Shown: positions 31,170 to 42,949 of the stretch, piece by piece
How positions within the stretch are numbered: position 1 is the stretch's first letter
How the letters are laid out: each line of letters begins with the position of its first letter
Source of the DNA: Ichthyophis bannanicus
Lineage: Eukaryota > Chordata > Amphibia > Gymnophiona > Ichthyophiidae
DNA: 64,000 bases
Direction of reading: 5' to 3'
Assembly (NCBI GenBank): GCA_033557465.1
Contig: CM066034.1
Coordinates: 987,513,637-987,577,636 of the forward strand
Notes under the pieces: generated by a model
Told to the model about the DNA's origin: nothing
The model's database searches: none
The model's input: only the letters and a program-made list of their open reading frames with translations
Position numbers and translations under genes: made by a program

Positions 31170-32540
31170 TCTGACTCTGACCGGGTTCAGTTGGACTCAG
31201 AATTTACGATTGACGAAGTGGAAAATGCAATCCGGCACCTGAAAACTGGCAGCGCGCCGGGTAGTGATGATTTTCCGGCAGAATACTATAAGAAGTTCCG
31301 AGCACATCTAGCACCATCCCTGACCTGTTTGTTTAATGAGGTCTTGGGGGCAGCTTCCCTCCCCCCGTCACAGCGTGAGGCATTGATCGTGATGATACCC
31401 AAACCCGGTAAACCCTTGCACGATGCGGCGTCGTACCGCCCCATCTCCTTGTTAAACGTTGACGTTAAAATCTTTGCCTCTGTGCTGGCTGCGCGTTTGA
31501 ATCGGGTTCTTCCGGGATTGGTTCATCCGGACCAGGTTGGCTTTGTGCCGGGTCGCCAGGCCGCCGACAACATTCGGCGTATGTTGCAGACTATTCATGT
31601 GGCCCAACGGGACCCGCAACCAGCGTTGCTAGTGGGAATTGACGCAGAAAAAGCATTCGACCGGGTGGATTGGGGATACCTATGGTGTGTTCTGGAGATA
31701 ATGGGCTTTGGCCCTAATTATATTGGTTGGGTCCGTAGCCTTTACCAGCAGCCTCAGGCGCGCGTTCGGATTAATGGGGGATACTCGAGACACTTTTTTT
31801 TGGAGAGAGGCACACGACAGGGTTGCCCTCTGTCGCCCCTGCTCTTTGCCCTAGCGATGGAACCTCTGGCTCAGAGCTTTCGAGATCACCCAGGTTTGCG
31901 AGGGGTCTGCATTGGTCCTGCGGAATATCGGATCGCGCTCTTCGCGGATGATATCATTTTATCCTTGGTGGATCCGTCTGCCTCCCTCCCAATCGCGATG
32001 CAGCTGTTCGCAGATTTTTCTCGAGTCTCTGGCTTCAAAATCAATTATACTAAATCGGAGATCTTGAATGTTGGGGTCCCTGGGGCGGTTTGTGCGGAGC
32101 TTCAAGAGGCTTATCCTCTTCGCTGGGTTCAGGAGCCCTGCGATACCTAGGGGTGAACCTAACCGTGGAACGGGCGGATCTTTTTAAAGCTAACTATGAT
32201 CCCCTGCTTCGTCAGGTCCGGCGGGACTTAGAGGTTTGGAACGGCCTGCTCCTCTCCTGGTTTGGGCGTATAGCCGTAGTCAAAATGGTGATTGTCCCTC
32301 GCTTCCTTTATTTCTTTCAGGTTCTCCCGTTTTCCATCCCGCGAGCTATCTTGGCGACCTGGCAACAGTTGCTTATGAAATTCGTGTGGCATTATCGTCG
32401 CCCGCGCCTAGCGCGGCAAGTTCTTTTTGCCCGCACACGTTCCGGCGGTATGGGAATGCCCAATTTACATTGGTATAACGCAGCGGCGCAATGTCGGGCG
32501 GGGGTGGAATGGATGATTGCCGATAGCACTAAGCGATGAG
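31170..32540 (+). pseudogene. L1 ORF2: reverse transcriptase domain
   Basis: The frame reads GSAPGSDDFPAEYYKKF, YRPISLLNVDVKIFASVLAA, DQVGFVPGRQAADNIRR, GIDAEKAFDRVDWGYLW, GTRQGCPLSPLLFALAMEPL, and the catalytic FADDIILS. A frameshift near 32110 moves to the frame with RYLGVNLT and FGRIAVVKMVIVPRFLYFFQ (the L1 thumb-like region). Confidence 0.92.
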
Positions 32541-33579
32541 TGCAGCTGGAGATGAGTTTGGCGGGGGGAGCGGGGTTAGGGGACTGGCTGTAGCTTGGCC
32601 TACAACTTCGCCGCGGCAAGTGCACCAGTAATCCCTACGTTTTTCATACCCTCCGTTGCTGGGATCAGCACTTTCGACCCCTATAGTTGATAACACCTCT
32701 TTCCCACCGGGTTTGAGTGACGTAATTTTTCGGCACTGGGGGCACCTTGGCCTCAGCCGGGTTGGCCAATTTTTTGCTGATGGTCGGCTACAGCCCTTTC
32801 GTGCCCTGCAGGACGAATTTGACCTTCCGGCTGGGCATCTTTATCAATATATGCAAGTGACGCACTGGGTCAATTCTAGGTCCGTTCGGCCCCAGGTTGC
32901 TCGGGACCTGACGGATCTGGAGCGCTACTGTGAGGGGTGCACTACTACAAAGGGTCTTGTGGCGACATTATATGCCCATTTGCAGGGGACCCAGGCGTGC
33001 CCCACACGTCATAGGGTGCTTTGGAGCTCTGACTTGAATCTCTCTTATACTGATCAGCAGTGGGAGACAGTGGAAACGCGCCTGTGGAAGAGCTCGGTAG
33101 CGACTAATGCACGAGAAACGAACTATAAACTGCTATACCGTTGGTATATGACTCCGGCGCGGATTGCTCGTATGTATCCCGGGGCTGGGGACCTATGTTG
33201 GCGTAACTGTGGGCAACGGGGTACCCTGGGACATATTTGGTGGGCGTGTCCCCGTATTTGTGCCTTTTGGAGAGGTGTACAATTTCGGATACAGTCACTT
33301 CTGGGACTGAGTATCCCTTGGGATCCGGGGATTTTTCTTTTTGGGGCCCCCGTGCCGGGAGCCCGGGCTTTGCAACTTGCCTTACTCCGGCACGGCCTGA
33401 ATGCGGCCTGGCTATCCCTGGCGGCGGCATGGAAGCGTGCTTTGGCCCCCTCTTTCCAGGTCTGGCTGGAACGCATGTGGGACACTTACTCCATGGATCG
33501 GGGGGTAGCGGTTAGTAGGATGCGTTTGGCTCGCTTTGAATTGGTGTGGGCGCCCTTTGTTTCTCGTTATGGTGCGTGA
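32541..33579 (+). pseudogene. L1 ORF2 C-terminal domain with zinc-knuckle-like motif
   Basis: After frame loss near 32535, the frame from 32656 to the stop at 33577 gives GLSDVIFRHWGHLGLSRVGQ and KLLYRWYMTPARIARMYPGA. It then has CWRNCGQRGTLGHIWWACP, a CxxxC...HxxxxC motif as in L1/Tx1 C-termini, and ends LARFELVWAPFVSRYGA. Confidence 0.88.
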
Positions 33580-33936
33580 TTGTTCTGGATAAGTGGGGGT
33601 AATATGCCGACCCCTCAGGAGGTTTGCTCCCTATGTGTGTCTCTTAGCTCACCACTGTTCTGAGCCCTAGCATTAGCAAGCCATAGTTGGGGGGGTTGGG
33701 AGGTGGGGGTGGGGGTGGGGGGCCCCAGGATTGGGGTGACTTTGGGGGGGGGGAGGGAGGTTGGGGGGGGGTGGGGATCCTGGTTTCCTTATTATAAACG
33801 TGTAAAAATGAAGACATATTGTAGGTTACTATTGTGACCTGATGTTGTGTTGTTACTGATGCATTCTCTTTGAAGATCTTTGTGGTTCTTGTATCTTTGT
33901 ATTTTTTGGAAGTCTTTCAATAAAAAAAAAAAAAAC
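33580..33936 (+). other. L1 3' UTR with G-rich polypurine tract
   Basis: At 33688-33777 many GGGG/GGGGG runs follow each other (tgggaggtgggggtgggggt, then further runs). An aataaa lies at 33919-33924, then poly(A). A quadruplex-capable 3' UTR tract is a known feature of mammalian L1. Confidence 0.85.
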
Positions 33937-33949
33937 ATTTAAGAAGCTC

Positions 33950-34446
33950 TTAGCTTTTTGTTTTTTCAGTTGCTTTATGTCTTCTGCCTCTACGCCTTCC
34001 CCGGTACCTTTGTAGCGTTTCACTCTGCTAGGAGTTTCTTGAGAAGGGTCTAAAAATATATATGAAAAAACAGTGTCACTGAGCTTTTAACATGCAACCC
34101 ACTATGATACAAAGGTATTTAAAATTCAATCAACAAGTCAAGAATAATAATGAAGAGAACATATAATTTTGCTTACTAGATTTGCTGCTGCCCGCATTTC
34201 ATCACGTTTACCTTTGTTACCAAAAAACGCCGCGCATGCGGTCTGACTATCTCATTCACCTTTTTATAGCTGGCGCTAGCCTTTTCCGTTAACTGGTATT
34301 CTCAAATCATATTGCTCTCCTCTATGTCTTTAAAAATTAAAGACAACCTTCCATTCTATGGAGGAATTTAAACCGTAGGGTTGCAGGGTATTGACTGTAA
34401 AAATCCAGCGTTGTTCACAAGACAATAGAGTCTCATCCAGAGTTTT
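33950..34446 (-). mobile_element. Penelope-like element 3' end (GIY-YIG C-terminus)
   Basis: On the - strand the frame ends LLSCEQRWIFTVNTLQPYGL, then NSSIEWKVVFNF and a stop. W-IF-LNTL-P-GLN is the style of a Penelope-like GIY-YIG endonuclease C-terminus. The 3' UTR follows with cagagtgaaacgctacaaag. The piece at 25011-25150 may be its continuation, displaced by the HAL1-like and L1 insertions. Confidence 0.55.
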
Positions 34447-34959
34447 TTTGGGGTCATCAGCACCCACAGTTTTTTCTCCAGGCCCCTCCATGGACAGCGA
34501 AGGGGAAGAGGCAGCCGGCTTGACCTCTATGGGCAGTTCGCACCATGCCTCCGATGAAAGAGATGCCCTCTCCTGACCACCACTGCTTCTACCATCATCA
34601 CCAGAGGACCTGACGTACCCAAACTACCCCCAGAAGTTATCCACCCACTTGGTATTATCCTCCGTCAATGCACTAGAGAAACGAAGTATTGGGCATGCTT
34701 AAGTACCTTGTCAGTGATCTCCATCCTTGTCCACTGGCTGCTACTGGACAGTCATACACGGATTTGGCAGGCACCAGCATCCAGGCCAGCCACATCTTGG
34801 AGACTCAATGCAAAATATCAAGTGCAGCCCACCCCAGGGTTCGGCAAGTCACAGCTGCCCCACAAATTCATTTTGGTGGATTCCACTTTAAAACAATTGA
34901 AGAGCTCCCCCACACACTCCAGCATAAACTCCTAGATGACTAGGAGGAAAAGACCTACT

Positions 34960-35133
34960 AAGCAGCAATGCTGAGTGCCAAGATTGCATGTTCCCTGTAA
35001 ATTGTTATCTCCAAGTTATAATGCCCTGTTCAATGTAATTTCAGTTTGTTCAATGTAAACCACTTTGATATCATGAAAGGCAGTATATAAGAAATGTTAA
35101 ATAAAAAATAAATTAAATAAAATAAATAAAATC
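34960..35133 (+). mobile_element. L2/SINE 3' end
   Basis: The piece contains gttatctccaagttataatg, a gcagtatataagaaatgt segment and an ataaata tail. It matches the tail half of the SINEs at 42950 and 49085. Confidence 0.85.
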
Positions 35134-35532
35134 TCATCAATTCCAGCAAGTGCTCAATCTGGACACAATACTAGACAGCCTCAGGAGCGAAGTTGAAGAC
35201 CTAGACACAGATGCCAAAGCTGCTATCCTATCCCTCTTAGGGACCTGAGCGAGTGCGGGAAGCATTTGATTTGCTCGGCCTTCGACTCCTTCGATTCTGT
35301 GGCTCAGGCGACAGCTATGACCATCGCCTCCAGATGCAAGGCCTGGCTCCTGGTATCCAGCTTATGAGAAGACACGCACGAGTGACTGGTGGACACCCCC
35401 TGCTTGGGTGATAATCTCTTTGGGGAGAAGATCAAAGAGATGGTGAACGATATGAAAGACCACTTTAATACCCTCTGAAGAAAACCCCGTGATCTGGCCA
35501 CAATACCACGGCTCTTTCGGTCTCTGGTCCCT

Positions 35533-36103
35533 CAAGCAGTGAGAAATAAGCAGAGAGTAACACAGAACACAATCACACACAAAGTGCTACTTTCTTTGAG
35601 CTCAGAGGGAAAACAACAGACGGTCTATGGACGCAGCACAGTTCCACATCTGTTGGATTCAAATTCTTCCTCCTGAAAAGCTCTTTTTATTAAAGAAAAA
35701 AAGGGAAGTAACAGTCATTAATCATAACACAAGGTGTTGCTAGAGTTCTTTCTACAGAGTAAGAGCTGATTACATTGTATTAGATAAAATTTACTTGATT
35801 ATGACAGAATTATTTATAATTGCAGAGTTGCAAAAATTACGCTGTGTCAGCAGGGACCTATAGTTGACTGTACAGTGAACTATGGTTGCGCAGTTCATAG
35901 CCTATGTTTACTTTTTATGCTTGCGTTAACAATGTTCCTAAACTATCACAGAACTCATGATCATGATATCCTATTCTATTTAAGAGGAAGTAGATAAAAG
36001 GACAAAATTCTGAGCACATTTTAGAGATCTGCATCAAAAAATTAATCTGTCTTTAATTACATATTGGGGATTCTAGTATCCCCTTTATCTGTCCATTTCT
36101 ACA
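35533..36103. mobile_element. Unidentified ~570-bp insertion in DIRS gag-RT region
   Basis: DIRS-like coding text stops at about 35530 and resumes at about 36105. ccctc occurs at both borders and may be a 5-bp duplication. Size and AT-rich content would fit a solo LTR, but the ends are not clear TG...CA. Confidence 0.4.
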
Positions 36104-36389
36104 CCCTCCAAACCCTGGCCTCTGATGGACTCGAGTATAGCTCTAGCATTCGCAAGTTGCAAGGATCCTACCAATGCAAGCCCTACTCTTCCTCCAAATG
36201 CTACCAACCATAGTCACAAGTGGCAATCCCAATGGCCCAAACACAAACAAACACAAACACAAACAGTACCAGTCCTACCACCAAAAGCCTTTTGACACTG
36301 TAGCCAGCAGGACCCAGCTGGTGGGGGGCTGCCTCTCCTTCTTCAAAGGGGCCTGGGTGAACATTACCACCAAGTGGGTCCTACAGATA

Positions 36390-37690
36390 ATTGATTTGGG
36401 ATACCGAATATGGTTCTCTTTGACCCCTTATCAGACAGCCCACTCCACCAGCGGCACCCCGGATCACCTACTCAGCACTATGGCGGAAGAGATCCAATCC
36501 CTTCTAGTGACTGGAGCTAACAAACAAGTGCTGCCAATGGAAATAGGTCATGGATTCTACTTCAGATACTTTCTCATTCCCAAGAGGTCTGTGGGCCTGC
36601 GCCCCATCCTCAACCTAAGAGGCCTCAACATTCATCCACAAGGAGCACTTCCAGATGTAGTTCCTGGGATCCATCCTGCCACTCCTGCAGTCCAACAACT
36701 GGCTAGCCTCACTGGATCATATCCCTATCCACCCAGCACACAAACAAATTCTGCGCTTCTGCATCATGAATCAACACTATCAGTACTAGGTGCTTCCCTT
36801 TGGCTTTTTACTGGCCCCAAGGGTCTACACAAAGTGCATGGCAGTGGCGGTGGCTCATCTCAGAAGATCCGGAGTCTGTATCTTCCCCTACCTAGACGAC
36901 TGGCTCATAGCTGTCCCTTCTAGAGATAAGATTCAGAAGTCGGTACAGGACGCAGTCTCCCTGCTGTCCACTTTGAAATTCCTGATCAATTCCAGAAAGT
37001 CACAGTTCTAGCCCACACAGATCCTGGAATTCATTGGAACCACCCTCTGCACACTGTAGGTGAAAGCATTCCTCCTCAGACTGAGAGCAGACAATATCAT
37101 CTCCCTCGTGGTCTCTGTGACCGTTGCCAACAAAGTCTCAGCCCAGACACTGTTACAACTTCTGGGCCACATGGCATTGACCACCAAGGTCCTTCCCCTT
37201 GCCAGACTGCACATGAGGAGCCTGTAATGGCACCTGCGATGAAACTGGAACCAGCGGTCTCAACCCATGCCCAGCAGAGTCAGTATAAACTTGAAGGCGC
37301 AGAACTCACTCGCCTGGTGGTTGCGCAGGGAACACCTCACCCAGAGAAGACTCTTCCAAGCCCCCCATCATGACCTAATCTTCACCATAGATGCCTCCAA
37401 GCTAGACTGGGGGGCCCATTTCCTCCACTTCTGCACCCAGGGAACCAGGACAGAGTCAGAGAGCCACCTATACAACAACCTCCTGGAGCTGCAGGCGATC
37501 AGATATGCTCTCCAGGCTTTCTCAGCGTGGATTCCCAACAAAGTAGTCCTGATTCAAGCCAACAACCAAGTTGCCATGTTCTACATCAATAAGCAGTGGG
37601 TCATGGGATCCCTACTTCTCTTCAGGGAGGCCCACAAGACCTGGAGCTTGGTTCTCAGCAAGAACTGCTTCCTCCAGCCAGCTTAACTGC
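36390..37690 (+). pseudogene. DIRS reverse transcriptase and RNase H
   Basis: Readable RT blocks are GFYFRYFLIPKRSVGLRPIL, LPFGFLLAPRVYTKCMAVAV and the catalytic YLDDWLIAVPS, with LKFLINSRKSQF after it. RNase H follows with TIDASKLDWGAHF, LYNNLLELQAIRYALQAF and VVLIQANNQVAMFYINK (LELQAI and the DN-like pair). Stops at 36924, 37009 and others separate the blocks. L-DDWL and the linked RNase H are typical of DIRS. Confidence 0.87.
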
Positions 37691-38199
37691 CCAGCAAAAA
37701 ACAACCAGTTGACAGACAAGCTGCAACCACACAAATGGTCTCTCAACACAGAGGTTACAGATGCCCTGTTTTGGCGATGGGACCATTTTTGCCCACCCTT
37801 CTGCATTTCTGCTCCAGACACCAATCAGAGTGGAGGACAGCAATGGACATGTTCAACCTGCATTGGGGGAACTATCAGCTCCTGTACATTTACCCCCCCC
37901 CCATATCACTCATCTCCAAAGTGATATAGAAGACCAACTGTGACCAGGCCACAGTCATCCTCAGTGCCCTTCACTGGCCGAGACAAATGTGGTTTCCCTA
38001 CTTCCGCTGCCTGACTGATGGACCACCAGTATGGCTACCCTTGAGATCATATCTCATCATCCAGGACAGGGGGAGGACCCTTCACCCCAACCTGGCTGCC
38101 CACACTCTGACTGCCTGGAGATTAAGAAGTAAAGACTATCCTTTCTGAACCAGAAAGTGGAGGTCCAATGGTTTCTCTTTGTAGCCAGAAAGGACGCTA

Positions 38200-39180
38200 C
38201 CCGACGGTCTTACTCCCTGAAGTGGGATTTGACGCCTGGTACATGGTGGCAGAACAGGAACCCCTGACTTGTTCCCTCCCACAGATCCTCCAATATCTCA
38301 TCACCGTTGCCCAAGCGGGGCTCCAGACCTCCTCTGTCAAGGTCCATCTTTCAGTAAATGCTGCCTACCACAACTGCATCCACAACCTCCCCATCTCTAT
38401 GCACCCACTTGTCACAAGGTTTATGAAGGGCTTAGCCAGCCTGTGGCCTGCCATCCAGAAGCCGGTGCCACTCTAGGACCTGTCCATCATCCTGCAGCAA
38501 CTCACAAGGGATCCTGTTGAATCACTCAGAGAAGTACCCCTCAAGTACGTCACGTGGAAGACCCTGTTCCTGGTCACTATCACCTTGGCCAGATGTTTCA
38601 GTGAACTGCAAACTTTAGTCACACACCCACCCTACACTGTCCTCGACCTGGACCATGCCACGCTGTGGACCAATCCCAAGTTCCTGCCCAAGATGGCATC
38701 AACCAGACTATCGAGCTCCCCGCCTTCTATCCGTAGCCGCATGCTGCCCCAGAGGAGCACCGCCTACACACCTTCAACTGTGTACGGGCACTACATACCT
38801 ACATTGAGAGGACCACAATGACTCCAGCTCTTCATCTTTCGAACTGGGCAAGCCCAGATGACGGGTCACCGAGGACTCTCTCCCAATGGATCTCTGTGTG
38901 CATACCTTCTGCTACTCCCAGGTGGGCGCTGGCCCTCCATCAGTGATCCGCGGCCACCACCTATGGGCCATGGCTGCCATCCTGGTGAACTTCCACGCCG
39001 TACCAATACAGCATATCTGCAAAGCCAAGACCTTGTCATCCACCCACATCTTCCAGAGGTACTACTGTCTAGACCCGCTTATGCTAGCCAACAGCTCCGT
39101 TGGCTGCTCTGTCATGAGCACAAGTGCCCTGACAGGGCGAGGGCCTCAGGCACAGATAGACTCCAGTCTGGTGTAGCAAC
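38200..39180 (+). pseudogene. DIRS tyrosine recombinase (decayed)
   Basis: Scattered frames show the core of a DIRS YR: SVNAAYHNCIHNLPI upstream, RCFSELQTLVTHPPY followed by LDLDHATLWTNPKFLPKMAS, and IRGHHLWAMAAILVNFHAVP then HICKAKTLSSTHIFQRYYCL. The last blocks match the RGH...Y catalytic region (R, H and final Tyr). The recombinase integrates circular DNA in place of an integrase. Confidence 0.82.
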
Positions 39181-39410
39181 GCCAACCAGACTTGGACGCT
39201 ATAGTCCTACATCACTGCTACTGCTGTTGTTGTTGACAACTTGGAGCTTGTTCCACTATTGTACTATTCCTTAGATCAAGAAGGAAGGATTGGAAGAGCT
39301 CTTCCGCAGATGTAACCAAGACAGAAAAAACAAGTGGAAGGAGACCATATATCGGCAAAGAAGCTTTATTAGGGGCCTGACTTAGCCAAATTTCTGCTAA
39401 TTTTTCCTCT

Positions 39411-40635
39411 CCACTGCCCCTCCTTCAGTCCAATCATTTGTCTTTTATCACTTTTATTTTCATCTTTTATTTATTTAATATAATCCAAATAATCATGTAT
39501 TGTTTTTAAGTACTATATTTTCCCTTGGTTATTTATTTTTAGGCAGTCCGTTTTATCCTTGTTCTAATTCTTTCTAATATTTTTCCTTTTACAAGTGCTA
39601 TTCCTTTTAGCTTTTGTTTTCAATCTATTAACAAGGACTGATTTTAAATTTATGCAGATAAGTTTTTTGAAAACAAGGGCAGGCTGTTAATCTCCTTTAT
39701 GTTTGGTGGGAAGTACTTATTTAAATAGTCGCAAAGTAGAGAAGTCACTCATTCATCAGGAACGCGATTTTGGTTCTGATATACTCATTTATATGATATG
39801 CATTTTTATATTTTGTTTTAATTGCTCTTTTAATAATATAGCCCCAAATATAATGTCTTTTATATCATATCAGCTTGCAACGCGGTATGACAGCTCATCT
39901 GGACGGCTTTTCTTTTAATAGTTTAAGCATAGCATGCCTTCCACTCTTGCCTGTGTACGCCTTAGGCGGTTATGATGGTATTTACATGTTCTGGTACAAT
40001 AGTCTTTCTAATTTTAGCATTTTAATTTGTCTATTTTACAATTTGGCTGTTTTATTATGGCAGGTAATCTATTGGCGATTTCTGCCATCCCGTTGATATT
40101 ACTATGATTCTTTTAATCGGGCTGGTTTAAGTCTCCGTACACTCTTGGGGGAACAATGTTAACTTTGCATTCTCTTTTTTTCTACAGTATGTTATTTTAA
40201 AACTTTCTTTTGATTTACATTTTTCATTCAGTTTTTATGATTGATAAAAGTTACTACATTCTGTTTGCTTTTAGCGGCTTTTTTGCTCTGTTTATAAATA
40301 TTATTATATTACTTTTAACTCTTAAGGCCCTTCTTAATGTTTTGTATCCTCCATTTGGATATATCATTGCTGATAATTATTTTTAGAAGCGAGAGCAGGC
40401 TATTAATTCCTTTTGTGTTTGGCGAGTAGAGCGGTCTCATTTTTTACCTTTTATTTCAATGTGGTTTTGAGTGGCAAGACTGAAGGCACTGGTCCCTTTG
40501 TTCATCTTCTTCCTCCTTTTCTAAGCACTTAATGCTTTTTTGTTACAAGTATCTGACCCCATTTTGACACATAGAATATTTTGAACTATTCACTATAAGC
40601 TGGTTCCTTCTCTTTTCAGTTATAAACATTTAGAA
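39411..40635. other. AT-rich stretch with a degenerate ~712-bp direct repeat
   Basis: gggcaggctgttaatctcct at 39679 and the similar gagcaggctattaattcctt at 40391 are followed by related tttggtggg/tttggcgag text. No coding signal was recognised. Confidence 0.5.
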
Positions 40636-40955
40636 AAAACTTAAAACATTTAGAAAAGGCTTAAAAACCTACCTATTCATTCAGCATTTTGGCAACTATA
40701 CTGGAGTGAATGACTCCTCCCATGAGCCCTCACAAAACACCCTCCCCAGAAGAATCACCCATTATATAGAAACTTACAGATTCTCTCTGTTTGTAAATAG
40801 TCATTGTTCTTAGTTCTATGTACATTGTGCTGACTTCCATTGGAGTTACAGACTGTTAAGATGTGTTCTATGTATTACTGTTGTTTTATTGTAAACCGCC
40901 CTTGATCGCAGGAAGGGGCGATATAAAAGAAACACCAAATAAATAAATAAATATA
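40636..40955 (+). mobile_element. L2 3'-end fragment
   Basis: The C-terminal block RLKTYLFIQHFG, a 3' UTR with ttattgtaaaccgcccttga, and an aaataaataaata tail are present. Confidence 0.85.
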
Positions 40956-41465
40956 ATAGTGTGAACCGACAGCTTTTTAATGTTTTTTAAAGCACACCTT
41001 ATGCCGTCTTTGTGCATCTACCCATTTTGTTTTTATTTCTCTCTTTAGTTTTCTTCTGCTATTTACAATTTAGCTGTCTTTAAATATTATGTTTTAGTTT
41101 TTCATTTCTGGCACTATCTGCCAATGGTCACCATCTCCCTGGTTTGTATTCACTTTTTACACATTTTTGTAGGCACCACGATGATGTCTTGTAATCTTTC
41201 AGCTTGCTTACAAAATGTTGTTTGTAGCCCTTTCTTAAGTTGATTAATAAGATCTTTAAAAAATATAATGAGTTATTTAATATACATGGTTAATACTTTT
41301 ATATACATATCTCTTTTTATGTTATTATATGACAGTATTTACAAAGACCTTCCCTTCCCTTTCTCCCCCCCCCCCTTTTCTCCCCTTTCCTCTCCCCTCT
41401 CAGATAATGTATTTAAGATCTGTATTGGTTTTTGCGATGTTTTTAATGATTTCATGTGTATTACT

Positions 41466-42595
41466 CAGGGCTGGCCCGTCCATTGTGCGATAATGTTGTT
41501 CGCACAGGGCCCCACGCTTCAGGGGGTCCCGCGCAAACACCATTATGGCACACTGGACGGCTTCAAAGGGAGCCGGGGAAGCCTGCGTGAGGCCCCGGCT
41601 CCCTTTGTACAACCGCCAGCGTAAAGATCCTTTTCCCTCACGCTGGCAGCTGTTTGTGTGAAGCCGCGATTGCTGTGAAAGGTTAAAGGCATGCCTTTCC
41701 CAGCATTCACTGCTTCACACAAACAGCCACCAGTGTGAGGGAAAAGGATCTTCACGCTGGCGGTTGTACAGAGGGAGCTGGGGCCTCGTGCAGGCTCCCT
41801 CTAAAGCCCCTCAGACAGCCGCGGGGCTGGTTGGAGGGGGGGGGGAGACCAAGGACTGGAAGGGCTGTGATGGGGGGAACCTGGACTGGAAATGGGCTAT
41901 GGGGGGGGACTTGGACTGGAAATGGGCTGTGATGGGGGGGGGGGCTAGGACTGCAAATGGGCTGTGATGGATGGGGGGGGGGGGGACGACCTGGACTGGA
42001 AATGGGCTATGGTGGGGGGGGGGAATTTGGACTGGAAATGGGCTGTGATGGGGGGGCTAGGACTGAAAATGGGTTGTGATGGTGGGGGGGGCTAAGACTG
42101 GAAAGAGGCTGTGATGGGGGGCTAGTACTGGAAATGGGCTGATGAAGAGTGGAATAGGACTGGAAATGGGCTGATGGGGGCTGGAATAGGACTGGAAGTG
42201 GGCTGACAAGGGGGCTAGGATTGGAAATTGGCTGATGGGGAGCTTGGAGTGGAAATTGGCTGATGGGGGGCTGGAATGGAACTGGAAAAGAGCATATGTG
42301 GGGCTAGGATGGGAAATGGGCTGATGTGGGGGCATGGGAGAATGGGACTAGAAGGGAGCGGATGCTGGGTGGGTCTAGAACTATAAGGGAGCTGATTTGG
42401 GGGGAGAACTAGAAGGGATGGGGATAGGGAATGAGAATGGAGAGGGGAAAATATTATTTTGTGTGGAAGAAAAGTCTACGATGGGCCGGGTATTGGGAGA
42501 GTAAGAGGGGATTGAGAATGGAAGGGTGAAATTTGAGTGGATGATAAAGGAATAAGGAAAGAAATGGGGGAAAGAGCAAAAGGGAAACAATCAGG
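41466..42595 (+). mobile_element. Minisatellite-bearing repeat, copy 2 (left part)
   Basis: It starts cagggctggcccgtccat (a hAT-like end), carries two long hairpins (41474-41564 and 41566-41815), then the G-rich minisatellite (41830-42370), then the segment shared with copy 1. A CR1 follows at 42596, and the repeat resumes at 44880. Confidence 0.75.
41830..42370. repeat. Minisatellite (ctggaaatgggctgtgatgg units)
   Basis: Irregular 25-40-bp units made of gactggaaatgggctg plus a variable G-run. Inverted counterpart of 600-1384. Confidence 0.93.
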
Positions 42596-42949
42596 AAATG
42601 GAAAAAAGAGCCAAACGACAAAAACTGGAAACAGCACAAGCACTGGCAAGTTAAATGCAAAACATTAATAAGGAGGCAAAGTGAGAATTTGAGAAGGAAC
42701 TTGCTACGGATGCAAAAACATGAAATAAAGACTTTTTCAAGTACATTTGTAGCAAATTGAGAGAGTCAATTGGACCGTTAGATGATAGAGGGGTAAAAGG
42801 GGCAGTAAGAGGAGACGGCTATAGCGGAGAGACTGAATTAATTCTTTGCTTCGGTCTTTACTGAGGAAGATGTAGTGATGTTACCCAAGACTGAAGTGGT
42901 ATTTAAAGATGATACTGCAGAGGAATTGAGAGAAATATCACTATACTGG

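Larger units (their letters stand above)
27105..33936 (+). mobile_element. L1/Tx1-type LINE, near full length
   Basis: It has a 1-kb GC-rich 5' UTR, ORF1, ORF2, a G-rich 3' UTR and a poly(A) of about 13. It starts at 27105 directly after one target copy and ends before atttaagaagctc at 33937-33949. The same target also precedes the HAL1-like element. An L2 3' end (30943-31164) and several frameshifts make it non-coding. Confidence 0.88.
34447..39326 (+). mobile_element. DIRS element (gag, RT-RNase H, tyrosine recombinase), decayed
   Basis: In order: a gag-like Ser/Pro-rich region (34447-35510), RT (36390-37015), RNase H (37260-37690) and tyrosine recombinase (38200-39180), all on +. This is the DIRS gene order. 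Frameshifts and stops abound. Two insertions (34960-35133 and about 35533-36103) break the left half. Confidence 0.85.

Noticed and set aside
32236..32625. Open frames on both strands within the L1 ORF2
   Set aside because: Frame-shadows of the RT/thumb region.
36174..36300. Short Asn/His/Lys-rich run (KHKHK-like)
   Set aside because: Comes from a cacaaa simple repeat inside the decayed DIRS; no separate feature.
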